Source: Flagellimonas amoyensis
Lineage (GTDB): Bacteria; Bacteroidota; Bacteroidia; Flavobacteriales; Flavobacteriaceae
Direction of reading: 5' to 3'
DNA length: 64,000 bases
Assembly: GCF_003058265.1 (NCBI RefSeq)
Contig: NZ_QBUK01000007.1
Coordinates: 1-64,000 of the forward strand
Shown here: in pieces, positions 27,245-36,900 of the stretch
How positions within the stretch are numbered: the stretch's first letter is position 1
Layout: every line of letters starts with the position of its first letter
Translations under genes and position numbers: made by a program
Notes under the pieces: generated by a model
Database searches by the model: none
Seen by the model: the letters and a program-made list of their open reading frames with translations, nothing else
What the model was told of the DNA's origin: nothing

Positions 27245-27700
27245 TCAATTGCGAACCTCCTTGAGCTGTCCATTTTTATCGGTTTCGTAGAACATTTGTT
27301 CAAGCGTATCCGCCTTCAGCTCAAGGGTCACACCATCATCTTTGGTGGTTACCGAGAGCACTTTGAGGTCGGTCATCAGTATTTTTTGAAAAATCACTTT
27401 CCGGTCCGCTTCCAATTTCAGCACCGCGATCTGTCCACTTTTCAGGGCAATTTTTGAATCAACAATGGATTGAAACGCATTCACTGCAACAGAATTGGGA
27501 ATTTTAAGGGTTACCATAGTGGCATTGGTTATGGAGAACCCATCAATGACAAGTTGACGCTCATAGCCCCGTTCCATGGAAGTCCCTTCAATCAAATTTC
27601 CGTTTTGATCGATAAATTTTCCGAATAGTTGGGTACGTTGTGCCGCTAGAGACATGGGTAGGGCCAACAAGGTGATGAGTATTACGGTGAATGATTTCAT
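27245..27700 (-). CDS. Secreted protein of unknown function, first gene of operon
   Basis: About 151 aa from the ATG at 27700 (signal peptide TVILITLLALPMSLAAQ). The body is beta-rich (LFGKFIDQNGNLIEG, ITNATMVTLKIPNSV, VLKLEADRKVIFQKILM), faintly like Hcp-type beta barrels, though I do not assign it. It is divergent from the histidine kinase at 27859, which may control this operon. Confidence 0.6.
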   Translation of the reverse strand: MKSFTVILITLLALPMSLAAQRTQLFGKFIDQNGNLIEGTSMERGYERQLVIDGFSITNATMVTLKIPNSVAVNAFQSIVDSKIALKSGQIAVLKLEADRKVIFQKILMTDLKVLSVTTKDDGVTLELKADTLEQMFYETDKNGQLKEVRN

Positions 27701-27858
27701 CTGAATGGCTGTTTTGAAGTTTGATGGGGTAAAATTCGAAAGGAGGTGCCTAAAAGTCAATCCCACCCAAAAGGTATTTTGCATGCCCAAAAAATCCCCT
27801 GAAACAGTGAGCTGCCCAATGCATAAAATGCTGATATTCGCAAGTATAAATCCTATCT

Positions 27859-29820
27859 ATGCCCACTAGACTTTTCATGGTCCTGCTCTTCACCATTGCA
27901 TTTCCCAAAGGGGTATTGACGCAGCATTCCCATGAAATACAGCGACTGATGGAACTTGCCGGATCGCAAAGAAATGATAGTGCAAAAGTTGCCGCTCTGA
28001 ACCAATTGGGGTTTGAAGGTGATGATTATGGGCTCGATGGTGAAACGTTTGCCAAAGAGGGTTTGCATTTGAGTACAATCTTGAATATCCAGAGCGAAAA
28101 GGCAAAGGCTCTTTTGAACCAATCGCTACACTTCACTGAAACTGGTGCCTATGACTCGGCACTTATGGCCATTGAGGAGGCCCAGAGTCTTTATGGAAGC
28201 AAAGACTCGACCTCACATGCTTCCTTTTATGCGAAATATTATTTCGCATTGGGCATGTTGGCTCTCCCCCAAGGAAATGACAAGGATGGCGCATTGAAAA
28301 ATTTTTTGAACGCATTGCGTTTTGCACAGCGGACCAAGGACAATTATCTTGTTTCGGTCTGCTACGGCGGAATCAGCACGTCCTACAATTTTTTGAGACA
28401 GTTTGATAAAGGCATCGAAAGCAACCACGAATACCTGAATTTTGCATTGCAGTCAAAAGATACATTGGCTCTGGCCAAAGCCTATCAGAATCTGTCATCC
28501 GCCTATTTGAATGCAGGAAACCAGGAGCAATACAGTTTTTATGCTGAATCCTATGAGAACTTGGTCCCACATCTTAAAAATCCTTTTTATAATTGGTTAT
28601 TGGTACATAATCGGGCGTTGAGCTATGCAGAAAAAGGGTTGTTTGAACAGGCTGTCATAGAGGCCGAACAATCCATTGAAATTGCCAAAAAAGAACAACT
28701 CCCCACCTCAAAACTATTGGCATCCTATTACCTCACAGGTTATTGCCATTATCTTTTAAAACAATATGAAACCAGCAATGGGTATATGATGGAAGTGGCA
28801 AAATTGGCAGACAGCATCCATTCCCCTGAATATAAAATGTATGCCGCAAGTGGATTGGCAGAAAATTATGCTTTGCTGAAAGCGTATGAAAAAGCCTATG
28901 AAAACCTCAGTCTGCAACTGACACTTTCTGATAGTTTATCTTCGGAAAAAACCAAAATCAATTCCAACTACCTGCACATCAAAAATAAAATCGAGCAAAA
29001 GGAAAGTCAGATACGGGAGCAACAAAGTTCCATTAAACTGAACAGAACCCTGAACTATATCCTAATAGGGAGTCTTGCGTGCTTATTGGCCATGGGGTTC
29101 TTGGTGTATAGAAACTACAGCTATCGGAAAAAAATCCAACTGCAGCGCATACAGGAACTGGAATCCGAAAAGCAACTTTTGGAGGCACAGGCATTATTGA
29201 AAGGACAAGAAGAGGAAAGAAGCCGAATTGCCAAAGACCTGCATGATGGATTGGGCGGCCTTTTGAGCGGGGTTAAATTACAATTGGGGGCCATGAAAGG
29301 AAATTTGATATTGACAGAAGAAAACGGAAAGGTGTTCAACAGGGCGTTGGACAAGCTGGACGAGTCCATTGCTGAAATGCGCCGTGTCGCACATAACATG
29401 ATGCCCGAAAGCCTCCTTAAATTTGGACTGTATCAAGCCCTTACGGATTATGCCGAAGGCCTTTCCGTAGGACAGGATTTTGTCATCGATCTTGAGGTGT
29501 TCGGACTGGAAAAGAGATTACCTTCCTCTTCTGAAATTGTCATTTACCGAATTGTTCAAGAATTGATCAACAATGCGGTCAAACATGCAAGGGCCAGTAA
29601 AATCTTGGTACAACTGATCCGTCACCAAAACCAATTGAACATCACGGTGGAAGACAACGGGATCGGGTTCAATAAGGAGGAAAACAGTGATAAAAAAACC
29701 GCAGGCTTGCAAAACATACGTTCAAGGGTGAATTATTTGAACGGCAAGTTGGATTTCCAATCCAGACCAGGCCATGGAACTTCTGTGTTTATTGAACTTG
29801 AACTGGAGTCCAATGGATAA
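27859..29820 (+). CDS. TPR-containing sensor histidine kinase (HisKA_3 type)
   Basis: 653 aa. A signal peptide (LLFTIAFPKGVLTQ) is followed by TPR-like repeats to ~residue 380, a membrane helix (NYILIGSLACLLAMGFLVY), a coiled coil, a HisKA_3 dimerisation box (EERSRIAKDLHDGLGGLLSGVKLQ) and an HATPase (IVQELINNAVKHARA, EDNGIGFN). This is the NarX/DesK-like class that pairs with LuxR-type regulators, and one follows with an 8-base overlap. The sensor domain faces the periplasm. Confidence 0.9.
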   Translation: MPTRLFMVLLFTIAFPKGVLTQHSHEIQRLMELAGSQRNDSAKVAALNQLGFEGDDYGLDGETFAKEGLHLSTILNIQSEKAKALLNQSLHFTETGAYDSALMAIEEAQSLYGSKDSTSHASFYAKYYFALGMLALPQGNDKDGALKNFLNALRFAQRTKDNYLVSVCYGGISTSYNFLRQFDKGIESNHEYLNFALQSKDTLALAKAYQNLSSAYLNAGNQEQYSFYAESYENLVPHLKNPFYNWLLVHNRALSYAEKGLFEQAVIEAEQSIEIAKKEQLPTSKLLASYYLTGYCHYLLKQYETSNGYMMEVAKLADSIHSPEYKMYAASGLAENYALLKAYEKAYENLSLQLTLSDSLSSEKTKINSNYLHIKNKIEQKESQIREQQSSIKLNRTLNYILIGSLACLLAMGFLVYRNYSYRKKIQLQRIQELESEKQLLEAQALLKGQEEERSRIAKDLHDGLGGLLSGVKLQLGAMKGNLILTEENGKVFNRALDKLDESIAEMRRVAHNMMPESLLKFGLYQALTDYAEGLSVGQDFVIDLEVFGLEKRLPSSSEIVIYRIVQELINNAVKHARASKILVQLIRHQNQLNITVEDNGIGFNKEENSDKKTAGLQNIRSRVNYLNGKLDFQSRPGHGTSVFIELELESNG

Positions 29821-30442
29821 TATCAAAGTCATTGTGGTGGATGATCACCCCATGGTAATCGAGGGCATGAAGGCCATGCTGAACCAAATTAGGTCTGTAC
29901 AGGTATGCGCCTTCGCCTCCAATGCCTATGAAGCGCTGGACAAAGTAAATGAGCACCTTCCCGATTTGGTGATCACCGATATCAACATGCCAGAAATCAG
30001 TGGTGTGGAACTGGCCTCAAAATTGAAAAAGGATTTCCCCCAGATCAAGATCATCGGGATGAGCACCTTTAATGAAAGAAGCTATATTTTACAAATGATG
30101 CAAAATGGGGCCGATGGATACCTGATAAAATCAGCCTCCAAAGAAGAAATTGAAGAAGCGATCGTTTCCGTTATGAATGGAAAGATCTACTTGAGTGTGG
30201 ACACCGCGATGACGACCCAAGAACGCAGGGATATAAAAACCCAACCTGTTCTTACCCGACGCGAAAAAGAGATCCTTCAACTCATCGGAGATGGATTGAC
30301 CAATCCCCAAATAGCGGAAAAATTGTTCATCAGCCTCAACACCGTGGATACGCACCGTAAAAATTTGCTCTTGAAACTGGATGCCAACAACACGGCCAGT
30401 TTGGTGAGGCAGGCCATCTATTTTAATCTGTTATATATTTGA
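29813..30442 (+). CDS. NarL/LuxR-family response regulator
   Basis: About 209 aa from the ATG at 29813 (MDNIKVIVVDDHPMVIEG); the longer frame is inside the kinase gene. It has a receiver with phospho-acceptor in LVITDINMPEISG, then a LuxR HTH (LTRREKEILQLIGDGLTNPQIA, STNTVDTHRKNLLLK-like). It overlaps the kinase by eight bases (ATGGATAA), so the pair is translationally coupled. Likely targets are the flanking secreted-protein operons (inference). Confidence 0.9.
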   Translation: MDNIKVIVVDDHPMVIEGMKAMLNQIRSVQVCAFASNAYEALDKVNEHLPDLVITDINMPEISGVELASKLKKDFPQIKIIGMSTFNERSYILQMMQNGADGYLIKSASKEEIEEAIVSVMNGKIYLSVDTAMTTQERRDIKTQPVLTRREKEILQLIGDGLTNPQIAEKLFISLNTVDTHRKNLLLKLDANNTASLVRQAIYFNLLYI

Positions 30443-30540
30443 GGCTTTGTCAGCGCACCCATGCTACACGGATATCCAAATCCCATCGCCAATTTCAGGT
30501 TCACAAAAATTGTGATGAAGCCGGTTCCCAATTCATTGAC

Positions 30541-30568
30541 TTAAGCCTTATGGGCTTAATCCCTTTTT
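30541..30568 (+). terminator. Terminator-like hairpin after the NarL-type pair
   Basis: Seven-bp perfect stem TTAAGCC / GGCTTAA with a 5-base loop, followed by TCCCTTTTT. It lies about 100 bases after the response regulator stop and 33 bases before the next start. It may end the upstream transcript or act in the leader of the hybrid kinase. Confidence 0.5.
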
Positions 30569-30600
30569 GATTACATTTAGTAAATCCAAATCGGGACTTC

Positions 30601-33483
30601 ATGAATCGTATTGCCCTCATCTGTTTCGTTTCCATTGCGTTGCAAGCATTCGGGCAATCCCAAAAAGAAAGCGATTCCATAAGGGTTTTCAGTCTGATCG
30701 AAAAGGCCAACACCTATTACAACGAAGCTGCTTACGATTCGGCTTTCCACTATTGTGATCAAGCCGAAACGCTCGCCAAACAATTGAAATCCTATCAGGG
30801 CCAAGCTTTCGCAAACATCAAAAAAACAGAAATTCTCATTGAAAAGGACGAATGGTTGGACCAAGCCCTAAATGCGGCTGAACACACCTTGGATTTGGGC
30901 AAAAAGAACAACGATTCCTTGGTGATTTCCATTGCCCTTATGCAACAGGCACAGGTAAAAATGTATCAAAACAAGGTTGCAGAAGCCTTGGATTTGTTTA
31001 AAAAATCTAGCCCCTACTTTACCAACCACCCTTCAGCTTATGCTGCTTTGGCCCATAACGACCATGGCTATGCTTTTGGGCTTAATGGCCAATTGACCGA
31101 AAAGGCCGACCAGCTTTTCAAAGCGTTGGAAGTTTATGAATCCATGCCATCCCCTAACCAAGGTGAGATAGCCATTGTTTATAACAATCTGTCCATGGTC
31201 TTTTATGAACTGGGGCAAATGGAGAAAGCAGTACAATATGGAGAAAAATCCATCGAGCATCGAAAACTGGACGGCAACCTGGAAAAACTGGCCCTTGGCT
31301 ACTGCAATTTGAGCCAGATGTACCGAAGTCTGGATCCCAAAAAAACGGAGGAATATCAAAATCTCTGTGTCGCATATTCCGAGAAAACAGGAAACCAGGA
31401 CAGGATGGTACATGCCTACATCACCTCGGCATTGATGGCCAGCGATGCAGAAAATCGGGAAAAAGCGATTGAATTTGAGCAAAAGGCCATTAGCATTTTG
31501 GAACAAAACCAGAATGATCGGGGCATGTTGGCAAAACGATATTTGGCCTTGGGCATGCATTTCAAGGCATTGAAGAAAAATCCCGAACAGACCGAAGCAT
31601 ATCTGAACAAGGCGTTGGAGCTTTCAAAATCGGCTAAGGATAAAGGTGTGATTTCGGAGACCTACAACCAACTTTCCGATTTCTACGAACGGCAAAACAA
31701 ACTCAGGGAAGCACTCGACAGCCAAAAAAAGTATTACATCTACCGAGACAGTATCATCACCGAAACGACCAACGGCACCATTGCCGATTTGGAAACCAAA
31801 TACGAAACAGCTAAAAAAGAGAAAGAAATCGATTCATTAACGGCACAAAATGCGCTCACCGAACAGCAGAAAAAAAACCAGAGCCATCTGTTTCTAGGGC
31901 TTTTGGGCTTAGGCCTGATGATAGGCGGTTTACTTTTTTACGCGTACCGAAACAAGCTGAAGACTGCCAAAAAATTAAAGGAACTCGACAGCTTGAAGTC
32001 ACGTTTTTTTGCCAACATTTCCCATGAATTCCGCACGCCGCTCACCCTGATCAAAAGTCCGTTGCAAAACCTACAAGAGCGGGAGAACGATGCGGAAAAA
32101 AACAAGCAACTTGGGATGATCGAACAACACTCGGATCGGATGCTGGTTTTGGTGGACCAACTGTTGCAACTCTCTAAAATTGATTCGGGCAGTGTAAGGT
32201 TGCTGTTCCAAAAAAGCAAGCTTTCGGCATTCATGGAAACCTTGGTGGAACCATTTCAGCAGGGAGCAATTGAAAATGGGCTGAAATTCTCAAAAGCGAT
32301 CACATTGCCCAAAACCGAGCAGTGGTTTGATAAAGACGTACTGGAAAAGATCGTGTCCAACCTGCTTTCCAACGCCTTGAAATACACTCCGGAAAATGGT
32401 TTGATCAACTTTCGATCCGAAGTTAAAAACCAACAGCTTTCGATAACAGTTTCCAACCCATCCAGACTTCAAAACAAGGACATTTCCAAATTGTTCGTTC
32501 GCTTCCATCAAGAGCAAAGCGATTCCGAAGGTGTAGGTATTGGTCTTGCCCTGGTAAAGGAACTGGTCACCCTATATCGAGGCAACATCAAAGCTTCGGT
32601 AGCAAGCGGTATACTTTCTTTTGATGTACAATTGCCACTGGATGAAAACACCCTAAGGGAATTGGGCGTGTTTTCTGAATCCAGTCCACAGGTCCCTTTA
32701 GTCAACGATGCCATCGAAAGCTTGGAAGACAGGCCTATCATGCTCGTTGCCGATGACCATGCCGACATCAGGACTGTTCTAAAAGATCTGTTTAAAGATC
32801 AGTTCCAAATCCTAGAGGCCGATACGGGCGAAGCTGCTCTGAAAATTGCAATGGAACAAGTTCCGGATATGGTGATAAGCGATGTGATGATGCCCGAAAT
32901 GAACGGTTTTGAACTCACCGAAAAATTAAAATCCAACGAAGCGACCTCATTTGTGCCTGTAATGTTGCTCACGACCAAAACCAACGATGCAGCCAGATTA
33001 CAAGGTCTTCAGGCCGAAGCCGACGATTATGTAAGCAAACCTTTTAACCACGCTGTTTTAAAGTCCAAAGTACAGCAATTGATTGCGATGAGGCAAAAGC
33101 TACGCGAGCGTTACAGCAAGGAATTGGTATTGAAGCCCACCGATGTGGTGATCAGTTCCTTGGATGGGAAATTCATTCAGCGGTTGGAAAAAATACTGGA
33201 AAAGGAACTTTCTAATTCCGACTACACCATTGATGATTTTGCCAAGGAAATTGGTATGAGCCGCATGCAGTTGCACCGAAAATTGAAAACGCTGTTTGGT
33301 GTTTCCGCTACAGAATTCATACGTAACGAACGCCTTAAAACCGCTGCGGAGCTTATCAAGAAAGGTGGTGTCAATATTTCAGAAATTGGATACGCCGTTG
33401 GGTTCGCCGATATGTCCTACTTCGCCAAATGCTTTAAAGATAGGTTTGGCGCAACCCCTTCCAACTATAGTTTGGACACCTAA
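30601..33483 (+). CDS. Hybrid two-component system protein (TPR, histidine kinase, receiver, AraC HTH)
   Basis: 960 aa in one chain. Order: signal peptide (LICFVSIALQAFGQ); TPR-like sensor to ~residue 420; membrane helix (LFLGLLGLGLMIGGLLFYAY); HisKA (RFFANISHEFRTPLTLIKS); HATPase (NLLSNALKYTPENG, GVGIGLALVKELV); receiver with phospho-acceptor in MVISDVMMPEMNG; AraC-type HTH (FAKEIGMSRMQLHRKLKTL, GFADMSYFAKCFKDRFG). This is the one-protein signalling layout characteristic of Bacteroidota, here with a TPR rather than a propeller sensor. Its targets are probably the lipoprotein genes just downstream. Confidence 0.9.
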   Translation: MNRIALICFVSIALQAFGQSQKESDSIRVFSLIEKANTYYNEAAYDSAFHYCDQAETLAKQLKSYQGQAFANIKKTEILIEKDEWLDQALNAAEHTLDLGKKNNDSLVISIALMQQAQVKMYQNKVAEALDLFKKSSPYFTNHPSAYAALAHNDHGYAFGLNGQLTEKADQLFKALEVYESMPSPNQGEIAIVYNNLSMVFYELGQMEKAVQYGEKSIEHRKLDGNLEKLALGYCNLSQMYRSLDPKKTEEYQNLCVAYSEKTGNQDRMVHAYITSALMASDAENREKAIEFEQKAISILEQNQNDRGMLAKRYLALGMHFKALKKNPEQTEAYLNKALELSKSAKDKGVISETYNQLSDFYERQNKLREALDSQKKYYIYRDSIITETTNGTIADLETKYETAKKEKEIDSLTAQNALTEQQKKNQSHLFLGLLGLGLMIGGLLFYAYRNKLKTAKKLKELDSLKSRFFANISHEFRTPLTLIKSPLQNLQERENDAEKNKQLGMIEQHSDRMLVLVDQLLQLSKIDSGSVRLLFQKSKLSAFMETLVEPFQQGAIENGLKFSKAITLPKTEQWFDKDVLEKIVSNLLSNALKYTPENGLINFRSEVKNQQLSITVSNPSRLQNKDISKLFVRFHQEQSDSEGVGIGLALVKELVTLYRGNIKASVASGILSFDVQLPLDENTLRELGVFSESSPQVPLVNDAIESLEDRPIMLVADDHADIRTVLKDLFKDQFQILEADTGEAALKIAMEQVPDMVISDVMMPEMNGFELTEKLKSNEATSFVPVMLLTTKTNDAARLQGLQAEADDYVSKPFNHAVLKSKVQQLIAMRQKLRERYSKELVLKPTDVVISSLDGKFIQRLEKILEKELSNSDYTIDDFAKEIGMSRMQLHRKLKTLFGVSATEFIRNERLKTAAELIKKGGVNISEIGYAVGFADMSYFAKCFKDRFGATPSNYSLDT

Positions 33484-33608
33484 AAGCCCTTTATTTACCG
33501 GTATTTCAATGCATGTTACATGGCTCTTATGGTCTGTTACATCACTCTTAGTGCTCCACAAATTCCACCACTACTTTTATCCTAAAACCAAATGGACGTT
33601 GTGATGCC

Positions 33609-33764
33609 ATGCCTAACAAACAGAAGTACAATTATTCGGGCAAACTGGAACGGCTTCCTTCCACCAAGGTCTATATCAACATCCATTATTTGGAACGGGG
33701 CAACTACGAATTGCACATCATGCACAATAACAAATTGATCAAGAAAACAACCTTTAAAAAATAA
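33609..33764 (+). CDS. Small basic protein, 51 aa
   Basis: Reads MPNKQKYNYSGKLERLPSTK... ending LIKKTTFKK, directly upstream (four bases) of the lipoprotein at 33769. It is basic, has no signal peptide, and contains a beta-hairpin-like segment (VYINIHYLERGNYELHIMHN). The tight spacing suggests a leader gene of that operon. Function unknown. Confidence 0.5.
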   Translation: MPNKQKYNYSGKLERLPSTKVYINIHYLERGNYELHIMHNNKLIKKTTFKK

Positions 33765-33768
33765 CCTC

Positions 33769-34521
33769 ATGAAAACAATCAAAACACTTTGCTTCACTTT
33801 GCTTGCACTAACCTATGGTTGTAGTGGTGATGACGACAATGGCACGCCCGAGATACAGTACGCTGATTTTCCGATAACCATTACCAAAACCAGTACGACT
33901 GATCCTGGGGCGAACAGAAGTTTCAATTTTACGTACAACAACGAAAACCAGATAAGCAATATCTCCATTGTGCTTCCTGAAGGTGAAGTATATCGCGATT
34001 ATGAGTTGAGCTACTCCAATGGCAACCTGATCCGTATTGCGGATGGGGATTTTGGCTATACGTTTGCCTATTCCACAGAAAACAGGTTGAACAATCTTGT
34101 TCTGGACAACGGAGTTGTAAACGTCACGGTTCCCGTAACGTATGACGAAAATGCAAATACCTACAGTCTGACCTTGGAGGGCACATCGGTCCTTACAGTT
34201 GACGAAGGAGAAACCATGCCCCTATCCTATATGACCGAAAGCACCGAGACCACTATTGCGTATACCACGATGGATGGTGTTTTCAAAGACCTTGAATACC
34301 ACGTGGCCTTGGGCATTTTCTTTGGCGGAAACCAAGGTATTGATTACTTCTTTTTCCACCCGTTTGCATTGCAGGGCATTTTATTCACCAACGAAACGGA
34401 AACTACCGAATGGACCATTACCAATTCACAAGATGGACAAGGCAAGATTGTCCAGGTAAATGCAGCCACACCATTTGCATCCTATGCCTATAGTATCGAA
34501 TACGAACAACGTGAACCATAA
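33769..34521 (+). CDS. YD-repeat-like lipoprotein, paralogue 3
   Basis: 250 aa with a lipobox (LCFTLLALTYGCSGDDDN) and YD-like beta units (NFTYNNENQISNISIVLPEG, ELSYSNGNLIRIADG). It ends YAYSIEYEQREP. It is the same lipoprotein class as 19640, 20446 and 35837. It lies downstream of the hybrid kinase and begins a run of three exported proteins. Confidence 0.75.
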   Translation: MKTIKTLCFTLLALTYGCSGDDDNGTPEIQYADFPITITKTSTTDPGANRSFNFTYNNENQISNISIVLPEGEVYRDYELSYSNGNLIRIADGDFGYTFAYSTENRLNNLVLDNGVVNVTVPVTYDENANTYSLTLEGTSVLTVDEGETMPLSYMTESTETTIAYTTMDGVFKDLEYHVALGIFFGGNQGIDYFFFHPFALQGILFTNETETTEWTITNSQDGQGKIVQVNAATPFASYAYSIEYEQREP

Positions 34522-34540
34522 TACCACTAAACCTCATAGT

Positions 34541-35818
34541 ATGAAATCAATACGTATCACAGCTATGCTGTTCTTCTTTTTCGGAGCACAGGCCAACGCA
34601 CAATTCCTTAAAAAAGTAGGCGATGCCGCCCAGCGTGGCGTGGAACGCACCGTAGAGCGAAAGGTGGAGGAAAAAACCGAAAAGGAAACCAACAAGGCCA
34701 TGGACAGCGTCCTAAACCCCAATAAAACGGATAAGAAGAAAAATAAAAAAGAGAGTCCAAAAAAAACCAAGGAAGCAGCAACAGTAAAGGGAACCGTTAA
34801 AACGGTAAATTCCAATAGTGATTTTGTCCCTGGCGGAACCGTAATCTTCGCTGATGATTTTACACAGGATGCACTTGGTGATTTTCCGGCACAATGGAAT
34901 ACCAATGGAAGTGGTGAGGTCGTCACCATTGATGGATTGGAAGGCAAATGGTTGAGCGTGATGCACAACTCCGTTATCAATCCCGTTTTGGACAAAGCCC
35001 TCCCGGAAAACTCGACCATAGAGTTTGATCTGTTTTTGCAAGCCGATGGTCAACGATCCACACCGTTCATTCAATTTGGGCTGACACCTGTTCGCGATAT
35101 TCTCAAGGAAGATATGTTTTACAGAAACCGTTTCTTCATCAACCTGCATCGCTATGCCGAAAAGGATGGACAAACTCTGGAATATGGCTTGAAAAACGAC
35201 GTGATCGGCAATAAAAGTGACTTTCCGCTCACCCAATATGCCAATAAGGTTCTGCACGTGGCCATCGCCATCAATAAAACCCGAATCCGCTTGTATCTGG
35301 ACGATAGCAAAGTCATCGATTTGCCTAGAGCTTTGACTTCGGATATGCTCAACAATTTCTTTTTGAACAACAACTACCTGATTCCCGCTTCGGAAATCCC
35401 AATGTTCATCAGCAATGTGCGTATTGCTTCCGCAGATGTGGATGCGCGTAGTCTGTTGATCAAGGAATTGATGGACAACGGAAAAACATCAACATCGGAT
35501 ATTTTGTTTGATGTGAACAGCGATGTTTTGAAGCAGGAATCGTTCGCCATCATCAAGCAATTTGGTGATGCCTTGATGCAAAACCAAACCTTAAAAATCA
35601 AGATTGTCGGACATACAGATAGCGATGGTTCAGACGCAGCTAATATGGAGCTTTCCAAAAAACGCGCTGCAGCAGTCAAAACCTATATTACCGAAAACTA
35701 TGCAGTGACCGGCTCCAGGATCCAAACAGAAGGCAAAGGCGAATCACAACCTATTGCCCAAAACACTTCTGCAGATGGCAAAGCCAAAAACCGTCGGGTG
35801 GAATTCATCAAATTGTAA
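34541..35818 (+). CDS. OmpA-family protein with concanavalin-like domain
   Basis: About 425 aa from the ATG at 34541 (signal peptide ITAMLFFFFGAQANAQF). A Lys/Glu-rich segment (~residues 25-95) leads to a jelly-roll-like domain that begins FADDFTQDALGDFPAQW. The C-terminal ~105 residues are an OmpA-type peptidoglycan-binding domain (ILFDVNSDVLKQES, IVGHTDSDGSDAANMELSKKRAAAV, QTEGKGESQPIAQN). The protein would bridge the peptidoglycan and an outer-envelope ligand. The jelly-roll part resembles the one in the 23378 protein. Confidence 0.85.
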   Translation: MKSIRITAMLFFFFGAQANAQFLKKVGDAAQRGVERTVERKVEEKTEKETNKAMDSVLNPNKTDKKKNKKESPKKTKEAATVKGTVKTVNSNSDFVPGGTVIFADDFTQDALGDFPAQWNTNGSGEVVTIDGLEGKWLSVMHNSVINPVLDKALPENSTIEFDLFLQADGQRSTPFIQFGLTPVRDILKEDMFYRNRFFINLHRYAEKDGQTLEYGLKNDVIGNKSDFPLTQYANKVLHVAIAINKTRIRLYLDDSKVIDLPRALTSDMLNNFFLNNNYLIPASEIPMFISNVRIASADVDARSLLIKELMDNGKTSTSDILFDVNSDVLKQESFAIIKQFGDALMQNQTLKIKIVGHTDSDGSDAANMELSKKRAAAVKTYITENYAVTGSRIQTEGKGESQPIAQNTSADGKAKNRRVEFIKL

Positions 35819-35836
35819 CCTCATAACCCTAACCCT

Positions 35837-36583
35837 ATGAAAACCATAAAATCCCTATTCTTTACAACACTCTCCGCCATATTACTTGTTTCGTGCAGTA
35901 AGGATGATGATGGTGGCAATCAGCCGTTGCAGACCTTACTTTCCAAAAGGATAACAGATTCAGAAACCTTAAGTTATACGTATGATAGCAATAACCGAGC
36001 TACAGGTTACAGCTCCGAAAATCCAGTTGGGGAAAACAACTATTCGGTAACTTACAGATACAACAGTTCGGGACAAATGGTGGAAGCGAACTATACTACA
36101 ACATCTGGCACTTATACCAAGATTGTCTATTTGCATAATAACAATGGGCAACTCACCCAAATAGAAACCTATATGGTGACCGCAGGTGTTGCCACTTTAG
36201 AATCAAAATCGGAGGCTGATTACAGCACCACAGGAAAAGTAAGCGTTTATCGGACAACTTTAAGTGGAACACCGTATCTCAATACAGAGTACTATTTAGA
36301 CCCGAATGGAAATATTACAAGCCAATTATCCTATGACGCATCCGGCCTCCTTATTGTTACCTCGGTAAGTTCTAATTTTGATGATAAAAAAACGGCTTCA
36401 GCATCATTGCCAGATGAAAGTTTTGCCAGAAATAAAAACAACTATGGCACTGTAGCCGTCACCCCAACGGGCGGAAGCTCCAATATCAGCAACTTCATGT
36501 ATGAATATAATGATGATGGCTATCCCACCAAACGTACTTCAAATGTGGGTAGCATTGTAACTTATGAGTACATCAAACGTTAA
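35837..36583 (+). CDS. YD-repeat-like lipoprotein, paralogue 4
   Basis: 248 aa. It has a lipobox (TLSAILLVSCSKDDDGG) and YD-like units (TYRYNSSGQMVEANYTTTSG, EYYLDPNGNITSQLSYDASG), and ends VTYEYIKR, almost the same tail as paralogue 2 (ISYEYIER). It is 18 bases after the OmpA-type gene, in the same direction. Confidence 0.75.
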   Translation: MKTIKSLFFTTLSAILLVSCSKDDDGGNQPLQTLLSKRITDSETLSYTYDSNNRATGYSSENPVGENNYSVTYRYNSSGQMVEANYTTTSGTYTKIVYLHNNNGQLTQIETYMVTAGVATLESKSEADYSTTGKVSVYRTTLSGTPYLNTEYYLDPNGNITSQLSYDASGLLIVTSVSSNFDDKKTASASLPDESFARNKNNYGTVAVTPTGGSSNISNFMYEYNDDGYPTKRTSNVGSIVTYEYIKR

Positions 36584-36888
36584 TTTTTGTTTGGAAGTAG
36601 TCCTTTGTGAAAACCTGTTTTTAAGCATGGAACACTGACAATATTATTTTTTAAAGTATCCCGAAACGGATATATGTCGATAGTGGATTGGGACATTTGA
36701 CAATAAATTAAGAGTTTGCTTTCTATTGGTTAGGGGACAATTCAAAAGCCTTCCAAAGTGTTGTTTTTCAAAAGTCGAGTATTTATTCCTTTTAACCAAA
36801 ATTTGTACTTTGCAATACAACCCGTGTTAAAAATATCCTATATTAAAGCCAAAATATTTATTGATTTTATGCTTGGCACATTGATTTT
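36584..36888. other. AT-rich intergenic region with candidate promoter
   Basis: About 300 AT-rich bases with no gene. A TACTTTGC element near 36806-36813 resembles the Bacteroidota -7 box (TAnTTTG variant), and it is followed by the tandem repeat that overlaps the start of the lipoprotein. Base composition from here to 37919 is clearly more AT-rich than in the flanking genes. Confidence 0.35.
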
Positions 36889-36900
36889 ATGCTTGGCACA
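36861..36900 (+). repeat. Perfect 20-bp tandem duplication covering the start codon
   Basis: The 20-mer TTGATTTTATGCTTGGCACA occurs twice back to back (36861-36880, 36881-36900). Each copy contains an ATG. The first ATG (36869) leads to a stop after 13 codons, and only the second (36889) opens the lipoprotein frame. This is a recent slippage-type duplication. Confidence 0.9.
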
